Shown: positions 26,472-33,859 of the stretch, in pieces
Numbering within the stretch: position 1 is the stretch's first letter
Layout: each line of letters opens with the position of its first letter
Origin: Anaerolineales bacterium
GTDB taxonomy: Bacteria; Chloroflexota; Anaerolineae; Anaerolineales; Villigracilaceae
Direction of reading: 5' to 3'
DNA: 64,000 bases
Assembly (NCBI GenBank): GCA_030583905.1
Contig: CP129481.1
Location: 868,001 to 932,000, forward strand
Made by a program: the position numbers and the translations under genes
The notes under the pieces: model-generated
What the model saw: the letters and a program-made list of their open reading frames with translations, nothing else
Database searches by the model: none
What the model was told of the DNA's origin: nothing

Positions 26472-26984
26472 TTAAGGAATAAGAGTGGTCATGCCTGAAC
26501 GAGAAAATTCTCGCATAAGTTTTTTTGCATCCTTATACGTTTGATCTATTCTGCTTATATCGTTTGTGCTTAGCCAGTTCATATGTCCCACAATGTTTCT
26601 CTGAAGACGTATTTGTTCAAGCCTTATTATCCACTGATCAACATCTGGAATTATAGGAATAAAAAGGTTGCTGTGAGAAGTCATGATTTTAGTTAAATCG
26701 CTAAGATATAAGTAATAAATATCATGCCTACCTGGAAGTGTGGCTCCAGGCTGATTTAGGTAATTTTGCTTAAATTTCTGAACTTGTTTGTTTTTATCTT
26801 TATCTATTACGACTTCCCACCAATTTGAAGTAATTTGAACTGATAATACTGAGTGAACTAGGATTCTGAACAAGTTTTCAATTGCATAAAGTCGCCAATA
26901 TGCAGATTTTCCAATATATTTCCCTGAAATGCTTACTTTGTTGATTCCAAAAGGTAATGTTCTAAAATCTACGGCATCAGGCAT
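26472..26984 (-). CDS. HEPN-domain protein, Swt1-like, putative ribonuclease/toxin
   Basis: This 170-residue protein has the layout of Swt1-type HEPN domains: an early helix YWRLYAIENLFRILVH, a WW pair (residues 55-56), a YLYLSDLTKIM helix, and LEQIRLQRNIVGH near residue 134. R129-N130...H134 fits the Rx4-6H motif of metal-independent HEPN ribonucleases, so cleavage of RNA is possible but unproven. It is the last gene of a compact five-gene AT-rich operon, 4 bp after the fourth small HTH gene. HEPN proteins are common in toxin-antitoxin and defence systems; the role of this one is inferred only. Confidence 0.6.
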   Translation of the reverse strand: MPDAVDFRTLPFGINKVSISGKYIGKSAYWRLYAIENLFRILVHSVLSVQITSNWWEVVIDKDKNKQVQKFKQNYLNQPGATLPGRHDIYYLYLSDLTKIMTSHSNLFIPIIPDVDQWIIRLEQIRLQRNIVGHMNWLSTNDISRIDQTYKDAKKLMREFSRSGMTTLIP

Positions 26985-26988
26985 TTAT

Positions 26989-27234
26989 TTACCCCTTAGG
27001 TTTCTTTGTTGTTGTTCTCTTTTCACTCTTATTTTTGCGCGATTCATAAAGTGCCTGCGCTATGACAGATGTGTTAGTTTCTAAAAGATTGGCAATTTCA
27101 ACATTTGAAAAGCCAGCTAAATTTAATTGAATAGCTTTTTCTCGCTGTGACGCTCCCTTCATTTGGTTTATTAGAATTAATGCAAGCAAACGCTCAATTC
27201 GATCATTTGAGTTTTCCATTGTTAAGCCTTTCAC
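26989..27234 (-). CDS. Small HTH protein, copy 4 of a tandem family
   Basis: The 81-residue protein has a helix rich in leucine and isoleucine (IERLLALILINQ) followed by a predicted helix-turn-helix, AIQLNLAGFSNVEIANLLET then TSVIAQAL, and a Lys/Arg-rich tail (KKPKG). The pattern resembles sigma-factor region 4 or LuxR-type HTH segments. The GTG start (27234) overlaps the stop of copy 3 as GTGA; an ATG five codons in (27219) is an alternative. Among the four copies it is closest to copy 3 (LLA...LAG...TSxxVV/I). DNA binding is inferred from the pattern. Confidence 0.7.
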   Translation of the reverse strand: MKGLTMENSNDRIERLLALILINQMKGASQREKAIQLNLAGFSNVEIANLLETNTSVIAQALYESRKNKSEKRTTTKKPKG

Positions 27235-27443
27235 TTCTTTTTACGCAGATTTGTCGTTAATGTTCTAACGACTGCATCACTAGTATTTAAAATCTCTGCA
27301 ATAGTTTTGTTGTCCAATCCCGCAAGTTTGAGTGAGCGTGCACCATCAGTAACGCTTTTTTCTGATGCTATTTGAAATGCTAAAAGCTTGATTATCTGAT
27401 CCAACTTCTCTAGAATTTTTTGATCATTTAAACTTGTCATCAT
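27231..27443 (-). CDS. Small HTH protein, copy 3 of a tandem family
   Basis: The 70-residue protein has an N-terminal helix LDQIIKLLAFQIA and a predicted HTH SLKLAGLDNKTIAEILNT followed by DAVVRTLTTNLRKKK, which looks like a recognition helix with a basic tail. AGGAG, which overlaps the TAG stop of copy 2, stands 5 nt before its ATG, so the ribosome-binding site is embedded in the upstream stop region. It overlaps copy 4 by 4 bp. The arrangement implies fixed-ratio co-expression of all four proteins. Confidence 0.72.
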   Translation of the reverse strand: MMTSLNDQKILEKLDQIIKLLAFQIASEKSVTDGARSLKLAGLDNKTIAEILNTSDAVVRTLTTNLRKKK

Positions 27444-27449
27444 AAACTC

Positions 27450-27671
27450 CTAGCCGCCTACTTCTGACGGTTTAGATCTTTTTTGCCTGGCATTCCTAAC
27501 AGATTGGACTGCACAACCACAAATAGTTGCAATGTCTTCGTCTACTAGGCCAAACCTGTCAAGAATATTTACTTTTTCTGTTAAATTATCTGCCCCTTTG
27601 ATGCAAAGATATCCGAGCATAAGGATTTCTGGGCTTGTTTCTGATATCTTAGGTTTGATTTTTTTAGCCAT
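27450..27671 (-). CDS. Small HTH protein, copy 2 of a tandem family
   Basis: The 73-residue protein starts with a lysine-rich segment. It continues with EILMLGYLCIKG and the HTH-like NILDRFGLVDEDIATICGC followed by QSVRNARQKRSK. It shares the LGY and ICG elements with copy 1, so copies 1-2 and copies 3-4 look like two subfamilies of one family. The ATG at 27671 overlaps the end of copy 1 by 8 bp. Cysteines in CGC and LCIKG do not form an obvious metal motif. Confidence 0.7.
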   Translation of the reverse strand: MAKKIKPKISETSPEILMLGYLCIKGADNLTEKVNILDRFGLVDEDIATICGCAVQSVRNARQKRSKPSEVGG

Positions 27672-27882
27672 TGTTACCCCCCTTCTTTGCCATCTTTGAC
27701 TTTAGCGCCCTTATAACACTGGGGGTGCTACCGCAAATCTTCGCCATTTCATTATTAGAGTAACCAAGCTGAGATAGAACAGCAATCTTTTTCTCTGCAG
27801 TGGTTAAATCTTTTGTTGCAATATATCCAAGAACCAATGAGAGATCAACTGATTGATTCTTTTCTTCATCTTTTATTTTCAC
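27664..27882 (-). CDS. Small HTH protein, copy 1 (first gene of the HEPN operon)
   Basis: The 72-residue protein has an acidic/lysine-rich start, then LVLGYIATKDL and a predicted HTH, AVLSQLGYSNNEMAKICG with TPSVIRALKSKMAKK as the likely recognition helix and basic tail. It uses a GTG start at 27882 with AGGAGG 5 nt upstream. It is the first gene after the promoter at 27933-27961 and could regulate the operon itself, which would fit its position and fold but is not shown by the sequence. Confidence 0.7.
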   Translation of the reverse strand: MKIKDEEKNQSVDLSLVLGYIATKDLTTAEKKIAVLSQLGYSNNEMAKICGSTPSVIRALKSKMAKKGGNNG

Positions 27883-27932
27883 ATTATCCTCCTTCGATTA
27901 GACAAAACAAGAAGCAACGATTTACCGATTAA

Positions 27933-27961
27933 ATTTTACATGATAAAAAGAGTTGTGCCAA
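27933..27961 (-). promoter_or_regulatory. Sigma-70-type promoter of the HTH/HEPN operon
   Basis: On the minus strand TTGGCA (27961-27956) and TAAAAT (27938-27933) are separated by exactly 17 bp and lie about 50 bp before the GTG of the first small HTH gene. No other promoter-like pair is seen within the five-gene operon. Confidence 0.75.
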
Positions 27962-28251
27962 GTAATTAACACATGTGTTTTGAGTACGGGCATGAGCGTG
28001 AGACCTCTCCCTGATGAACGTAGTAATCGGCATGTCCGCTTGCCCCTCTCCTAAAGGAGCCCCCTTCGGGGATGATAAGGGTATGGACGTGTTTTCTTTT
28101 CATTGAAACGGCAGGCTGGGTTTTCAAGTCAATGTTTGTTTGAGGGGGGGGCTGACTCCCTCTCCTTTTGGGGAGGGCTGGGGAGGGGTTTGGTAACGTT
28201 CCCAAAACCCAACCACGGGGTTATTCATCAAAACGAATACAAGGTGAAATC
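27962..28251. repeat. Non-coding gap with two dispersed GC-rich repeats
   Basis: This gap forms the right edge of the AT-rich HTH/HEPN island. It contains GCCCCTCTCCTAAAGGAG with GCCCCCTTCGGGG around 28046-28066 and, at 28151-28192, CTCCCTCTCCTTTTGGGGAG followed by GGCTGGGGAGGGG. The second resembles the repeats at 15666-15720 and 22583-22620. No gene or RNA was recognised here; the next gene starts at 28252. Confidence 0.55.
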
Positions 28252-29025
28252 ATGAAACTTATCCGCACCCTGACCCTCCTCGGCGGCTTGCTCGTACTGG
28301 CATTTGCCTTCGGCTTTATCTTCCGGCTGCCCTTCGCTACCGCCATCTGGCCCTGGGACGACGGACGCTACTCCTATCTCTTCATCGGCTCGATCCTGGC
28401 GGCGGTCAGCGCGGCGGCGATCTGGATCGGCTGGTCGGGAGAACTGGCGGCTCTGCCTGCGGGGTCGCTCAACGTGTTCGTCATCGGGCTCACCACCTGC
28501 GTCTATTTTTTCAACCTCGCCTCGCAGGGACGTTCCGGCATGCTCCTTTTTGGCATCGCATCCGTGCTGATGACGGTGGCAAGCGGCGCGGCGTTCCTCT
28601 GGAGCCGCCGCCTGTCCCTCACCGACCAGCGTCCCACGCCCAAACTTGTCCGCGTTTCGTTCGGGATCTTCATCGCCTCGCTCTTTCTGGCAGGCGGAGC
28701 GCTGGTCCTGCGTCTGCCCGTCTTCCCATGGGACTTGAACCCCGATTCCTCCGTCATTTTTGGCTGTATCTTCCTTGGCGACGCCTTTTACTTCCTCTAC
28801 GGCTTGTACCGTCCCGTCTGGGGCAATGCCTGCGGGCAGCTGCTCAGCTTCCTCGCCTACGACCTCGTGCTCATCGTCCCATTCATCGCCCTGTTCGACA
28901 CTGTCCCGCCCGAACGCATGCTCAACCTCATTGTATACATCGCCGTGCTGGTCTACAGCGGCGGACTGGCGGTCTATTACCTGTTCATCCACCCGCCAAC
29001 GCGCTTCTCCCTTCGCAGTTCCTGA
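28252..29025 (+). CDS. Polytopic membrane protein of unknown function
   Basis: The 257-residue protein has seven or eight hydrophobic segments, and its two halves look alike (each contains an FRLPF/LRLPV...WPWDD/PWDLNPD-type element), suggesting an internal duplication. The family is not recognised. The ATG at 28252 has AAGGTG upstream and begins a proper signal-like helix; a longer frame from 28168 would read through a repeat. It is convergent with the cyclase/AAA gene, with a 3-bp gap and no visible terminator between them. Confidence 0.7.
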   Translation: MKLIRTLTLLGGLLVLAFAFGFIFRLPFATAIWPWDDGRYSYLFIGSILAAVSAAAIWIGWSGELAALPAGSLNVFVIGLTTCVYFFNLASQGRSGMLLFGIASVLMTVASGAAFLWSRRLSLTDQRPTPKLVRVSFGIFIASLFLAGGALVLRLPVFPWDLNPDSSVIFGCIFLGDAFYFLYGLYRPVWGNACGQLLSFLAYDLVLIVPFIALFDTVPPERMLNLIVYIAVLVYSGGLAVYYLFIHPPTRFSLRSS

Positions 29026-29028
29026 AAT

Positions 29029-32000
29029 TCACCCCAGTAGGGACTTTACCCGCTCCGCCTCATACTGGACCTCGAGCCTGTTGAACAGTTCCAGCGAGCG
29101 GGTCAACGCTGTAATTTTTTCATCTCCGCTCAAAATATACTGACCGAGATACATCAACGCGCGTGCCTGTTCGTAAGGCATGTTCGCTCGTTCAGCCTCC
29201 GCCAGAGACGCTTCCCATTCACGGCGCGCCTTTTCGGGGTTTCCATCCAGCCAGTGGAACCAGCCTTGATACAACGTCAAGCGCGGCGTTCCGAGCGGAA
29301 AAACTCCCGCAAATTTCCCCATTGCCTTGCAGGCTTTTTGCGCGGACGCGCGTTGCTTCGCGTCTCCCAGTTCCCATGCGCTAAGGAAGACCTCCGCCAC
29401 ACCTGCGTAACCTTCGATGGCGTAGGGAGCCGTCGGGTTGCCGGAGGTCTTTTTGGCGGTGGCAGTTGCCAGATCCAGAGCGCGAAGCGGATCGTTATTC
29501 CGCCAGTATGCCAGCGCAAGCGCACCGGAGGCGCGGATGTCGCTGGCGAGGTCGATATTCTGTTCCAACAATTTTAGGGATGTTTCGTATCCTTCAATGG
29601 CTTCAGCAAGCGTGCCCGCTTTGGACTGTCTCAAAATAATCTCGGCGCGCAGGGTGTGCGACCAAACCTGCGGAATGACATCTTTGCGTCGGGTCGCGCG
29701 TTCCAATACTTCCGGGATAGTTTCCAGCCCGTAATCGAACTCGCCCTGATGAAAGAGCATGATCGAAAGGATCGACTTGCTCTCGTCATAATGGCGCATG
29801 TCACCGATGCGGGCGTCGATCTCGATGGCTTCCCTGATGCTTTTTATGCCGTCGTCCCACAGCGCCGCGCCGAGTTCGTAGATGGCACAGCCAGCCAGCG
29901 CGTACGAGAGGGCGGGCAGATCGTTGACATCGCGTCCCATGACGTGGGAGCGGTCGCGATAGGCGGTTGCCCAATCATGCTTCGGCAGGACGCCTGATAC
30001 AACGCACATGCTGGCATAACTGCGGACGAGGCTTGGAGACTTCAATCCCGACCGTTCCGCGAGATTAAGCCCGGAGAGAACACTGGAGATCAGCATGACA
30101 GGCTGGTTCATTTGGAAATAGATCTGCCCGATGCGCACGAATGCCATGGCGCCTTCCAGCAGTCTTGCTGTTTCGGTGTTGTCGAGATAGCTGGGTAGCG
30201 GCGCATCTTCGATGGGTTTGGGGTTTATGCGGAAGCGCACCTGCTTGATTGCCTCTCCCAGCAGGCTGGCGATCATCCCAAAGCCTTTGTCGGATGTTTT
30301 CCAGCCAAGAATGTTCAACGCCCGTTTGAGATGCGCAAGGCTGTGAGGGAGTTCGCCCAATCCGTAATGCGCCTCCGCCAGTTGACGTTCCCAGTGCGCA
30401 CGCTGCAATGCTGTCACCTGCACCTCGCCGCTTTTTGTCAGGCGCAGCGCCTCCTCGAAGAATTCAATGGCTTCGCGGTTCGCGAAGTTGCGCATGGCTT
30501 GTTCGCCTGCTTTTTCAAGATACTCCACCGCTTTGTGCTGGTTTTTCGCATTGAGCCAATGATAGGCAAGTACGCCGTAATATGGCGAGAGATCATCCGC
30601 GAATGCCTGTTCGTACCAGTTCGCCACCGCTTGGTGGAATGCCTGACGCTGGGAAAAGGTCATCAGGTTGTATGCCACTTCCTGCGTGATGACATGCTTG
30701 AAGAGATAGGTCAGGTCGGGGATCTCGCTGTTGAGCGGCGTGAAATCCAATTTCCGCAGATATTCAAAGTAAGTACCGATCCGCGGCTTGTCCGAAGCGA
30801 GCGGATAGATCTCGTGCACGGCGCGCAGGGCAAAGATGCGCCCCACCACGCTGGCGGCTTTGAGCGCAAGTTGATGTGACGGCGGGAGGCGGTCGATGCG
30901 GCTTCTCACCACCCCCTGCACCGTATCGGGGAAGTTCAAGGCGCGCAGGTCAGATTCGGGCGCGACCCAGCACTCTCCATTCTCCACGCGGATGACCCCG
31001 CTCTCATGCAGGGTCGAAGCCAGTTCCTCGCTGAAGAAGGGATGCCCCTCCGCCTTGCTCAGGATCAGTTGCATCACTTGTTCCGGCAGACGTTTCACGT
31101 TCAACCGCTGGCAGATCAACGCCTCGATATCCGCCTGATTCATCTGGTCAAGCAGAATGTGACGCGTCTGATCTTGATCGAGGATGATCCCGAGATACTC
31201 GGAGGTATCCTCCCTCATGCGGCGCGTCGTGATCGCGACCATGATGTTTGTGAGACTGCGGGTCGCCTCCACCGCCAATGCAAGTGAGGATGAATCGAAC
31301 CAGTGTGTGTCTTCCAATACCAACAGTTTGGGCGCATCGCCGATGAACAGCCTCAGGATGGCGATCAGCAGGCTGCGCGTGTTTTCGGCGCGCACCTGTC
31401 CGGTCATTTGTTTGGTGAGGGAATTGTCCTGGGTATCAAGGCTCAGCACAGGGGAGAGAAGAGGCGCACGATCCAGCAGGCTGGCATCATGTGCCCGTAA
31501 CCACTCCCGTGCTTTTTCGCGGCGGCGCTCGCCGTCGTCCGCCGCATCCAGCCCGAGGATGGCTTCGAAGACGGGACGCCAGGCATGATATGGCGTGGAT
31601 TGCTCGATGGCATATCCTGCGCCGACCACAATGGGGATGGCATTCTCCTGTGCATGTACGATCAGGTCGCTTATCAGGCGCGATTTTCCAATACCCGCCT
31701 CTCCCTCGATCACCACCACATTGCTGGAGTTTGCATCGATCTGTTGAAGCATGTCCTTCAGGAGCGCGCGCTCGGCTTCCCGCCCGATGATCTTCGATGC
31801 CGAGAAAAGCTTATCGGTGCGGGATGCATTTTTTGTGTCAATGGTCTCGAAGATCGTTACAGGCTTCGAGAGACCCTTGATGCTTACCTCGTCAACAGGT
31901 TTCCACTGGTAGCTGCTGCGGGTCGCATCCGCGATACGCTGGGTGACGAGCATTGTGCCGGGCGCGGCAATCTGCATCAGGCGTGCCGCAACATTCACCT

Positions 32001-33120
32001 CATTGCCGATGACCGAGAATTTGCGCCATTCATCATTTCCAACCGAGCCGGACCAGATCGTTCCACGGCTGACCCCGATCTGGATATTTTTGACGTGGTC
32101 CAGTTCGGCAGGGATTTCCAACAAGGTATGCGCCAATGCCACCCCGCGTGCAGGGTCATCTTCATGCGCATACAATGCGCCGACGGCAATATAAAAATAA
32201 CTGCCCTTGTCGCCGGTGGTGATGTCGATCAATGTACCGCCGTAGCGGGTCGCGTTCTTTTGAACAAGCTGGATCAGGGCGTTCAGTTTTTTTCCCGCCT
32301 GCAGATCAGCGTCATAATCAATTCCATCGAAGTGCATGAACATCGAGACCGATGGGCGTAACTGGGACAGGAATTGCTCTTGTCCATCGCTGATGTATTT
32401 ATACACAAGCGGATGCAGCCATGGTCTGACTTGGTCCGCCCCCGGCACAAGCGCGGCATCCCAGGGCTGGGGATTGCTCATACGGTTCAGCCTGCCGATT
32501 ACCGAAATGGTTGATCCATCGCCCGCCTGACGCTGCTCAAGCACATCCGCCTCATTACCTAACATTTGGGCTGTCTCTGCTGTGACGACGATCTCCCCTC
32601 TGTGAGCGAGCGTCTCCGCCGCGTCGACTTTGTCCAGTAGCGAGCCCGCCAGTACATCGAATACCTGCACATCCGGGTCGCCTACCAGAAAACGGCGTGC
32701 CATCCCGCATGCCGCCGCGGACTTGATCGCCAATTCCGCGGTTCCGCCGTTTGGCAGGGAGACCACCGAAAATCCCTTCATGGTATTCTGCATGGCGAAT
32801 GCGGCGCTGACAGCGCGATGCGAGGCGGTCTTTTCGTCGCCGTCGAACCACGAGAGCAATGAATCCCCCCCACTAAGCACCACGCTGCCGTGGTAACGAT
32901 GTATCTTTTCGATCAACACGCCATAGAGGTTGTTTAGATGCCGCCCCAGTTCCTCCGCCCCGCGCTGAAATCCAAGCGCCGTCATCAGCGCTTCGGTCAA
33001 TTTGGTGAACCCCGAAATATCCGTGACTAACACAGCGCCGCGTACGGCTTCAGGCAGAACCTGTCCACTCGCCAGGGCATGGCGGCGGTCGATCGGTATA
33101 TAAGCGCTGAACGGATCCAT
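29029..33120 (-). CDS. Multidomain signalling protein: two class III cyclase domains, AAA ATPase, TPR
   Basis: The 1363-residue protein carries two cyclase homology domains. The first (about 25-200) has VLVTDISGFTKLTE and LSGGDSLLSWF; the second (about 245-415) has a degenerate metal site (FMHFDGIDYD) but a good GSVGNDEWRKFSVIGNEVNVAARL. An AAA_16-type ATPase follows, with Walker A GEAGIGKSRL near residue 476, then a long TPR region. Such proteins are inferred to make or sense cyclic nucleotides and assemble partners through the TPRs. Pairing of an active-looking and a degenerate domain would be typical of heterodimer-like cyclases. Ligand and output are unknown. Confidence 0.85.
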   Translation of the reverse strand: MDPFSAYIPIDRRHALASGQVLPEAVRGAVLVTDISGFTKLTEALMTALGFQRGAEELGRHLNNLYGVLIEKIHRYHGSVVLSGGDSLLSWFDGDEKTASHRAVSAAFAMQNTMKGFSVVSLPNGGTAELAIKSAAACGMARRFLVGDPDVQVFDVLAGSLLDKVDAAETLAHRGEIVVTAETAQMLGNEADVLEQRQAGDGSTISVIGRLNRMSNPQPWDAALVPGADQVRPWLHPLVYKYISDGQEQFLSQLRPSVSMFMHFDGIDYDADLQAGKKLNALIQLVQKNATRYGGTLIDITTGDKGSYFYIAVGALYAHEDDPARGVALAHTLLEIPAELDHVKNIQIGVSRGTIWSGSVGNDEWRKFSVIGNEVNVAARLMQIAAPGTMLVTQRIADATRSSYQWKPVDEVSIKGLSKPVTIFETIDTKNASRTDKLFSASKIIGREAERALLKDMLQQIDANSSNVVVIEGEAGIGKSRLISDLIVHAQENAIPIVVGAGYAIEQSTPYHAWRPVFEAILGLDAADDGERRREKAREWLRAHDASLLDRAPLLSPVLSLDTQDNSLTKQMTGQVRAENTRSLLIAILRLFIGDAPKLLVLEDTHWFDSSSLALAVEATRSLTNIMVAITTRRMREDTSEYLGIILDQDQTRHILLDQMNQADIEALICQRLNVKRLPEQVMQLILSKAEGHPFFSEELASTLHESGVIRVENGECWVAPESDLRALNFPDTVQGVVRSRIDRLPPSHQLALKAASVVGRIFALRAVHEIYPLASDKPRIGTYFEYLRKLDFTPLNSEIPDLTYLFKHVITQEVAYNLMTFSQRQAFHQAVANWYEQAFADDLSPYYGVLAYHWLNAKNQHKAVEYLEKAGEQAMRNFANREAIEFFEEALRLTKSGEVQVTALQRAHWERQLAEAHYGLGELPHSLAHLKRALNILGWKTSDKGFGMIASLLGEAIKQVRFRINPKPIEDAPLPSYLDNTETARLLEGAMAFVRIGQIYFQMNQPVMLISSVLSGLNLAERSGLKSPSLVRSYASMCVVSGVLPKHDWATAYRDRSHVMGRDVNDLPALSYALAGCAIYELGAALWDDGIKSIREAIEIDARIGDMRHYDESKSILSIMLFHQGEFDYGLETIPEVLERATRRKDVIPQVWSHTLRAEIILRQSKAGTLAEAIEGYETSLKLLEQNIDLASDIRASGALALAYWRNNDPLRALDLATATAKKTSGNPTAPYAIEGYAGVAEVFLSAWELGDAKQRASAQKACKAMGKFAGVFPLGTPRLTLYQGWFHWLDGNPEKARREWEASLAEAERANMPYEQARALMYLGQYILSGDEKITALTRSLELFNRLEVQYEAERVKSLLG

Positions 33121-33205
33121 CGCGGCTCTCCTCGAGCGGGTTGATACAGATAAGCGGATTGAATTTTAATCGATATATCTTGATAATCTATGGCAAAATA
33201 GTCCC

Positions 33206-33859
33206 ATGAACCAAAACGACATCATCCAAAGAACGGCGGAATACATCAAACAGGAATTTTCCGACGATTCATCGGGGCACGACTGGTGGCATATCTACCG
33301 TGTGTGGAAGACCTCCATTGCCATTTGTGAGCAGGAAAAAGCGGATGCCTTCATTGTGCAACTTGCCGCCCTGCTCCATGACCTCGATGATTGGAAATTC
33401 AACGACTCCGACGACGAGACCCCGCTTCGCGCCAAAGCCTGGCTTGAATCATGCGGTGTGGACTTGATCACCACCCAAGCCATATGCGACATCATCATGA
33501 ACATTTCCTACAAAGGCGCAGGTGTTGTGAACAAAATGGACTCGCTCGAAGGCTTTATCGTTCAGGATGCTGACCGTCTCGATGCCATCGGCGCCATTGG
33601 CATTGGGCGCGCCTTTGCCTATGGCGGCTACAAGAACCGCCCGCTTTATGATCCCGACTCTCCACCCACCATGCATGCCAGTTTTGAAGAATATAAAAAC
33701 AGCAAAAGCGCCACCATCAACCACTTCTACGAAAAACTGCTTTTACTCAAAGACAGAATGAACACCCCCGCCGGCAAACGCCTTGCCGAACAGCGGCATG
33801 ATGTGATGGTGAAATTCCTCGATCAATTCATGAAAGAATGGGACGGATTGGACGGGTAG
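33206..33859 (+). CDS. HD-domain phosphohydrolase
   Basis: The 217-residue protein has the HD metal-site series: H from GHDWWHIYRVW, HD in ALLHDLDDW, and a distal D in QDADRLDAIGAIGIGRAF. It matches small YpgQ/YedJ-like nucleotide or pyrophosphate hydrolases; the substrate is unknown. The ATG at 33206 is about 20 bp after a plausible -10-like region. Its 3' end overlaps the convergent membrane protein gene by 117 bp, which is unusual. Confidence 0.85.
   Translation: MNQNDIIQRTAEYIKQEFSDDSSGHDWWHIYRVWKTSIAICEQEKADAFIVQLAALLHDLDDWKFNDSDDETPLRAKAWLESCGVDLITTQAICDIIMNISYKGAGVVNKMDSLEGFIVQDADRLDAIGAIGIGRAFAYGGYKNRPLYDPDSPPTMHASFEEYKNSKSATINHFYEKLLLLKDRMNTPAGKRLAEQRHDVMVKFLDQFMKEWDGLDG

Noticed and set aside
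31585..32361. Plus-strand frame antisense to the cyclase/AAA gene
   Set aside because: It is a codon-bias shadow of a gene with clear cyclase and ATPase motifs.
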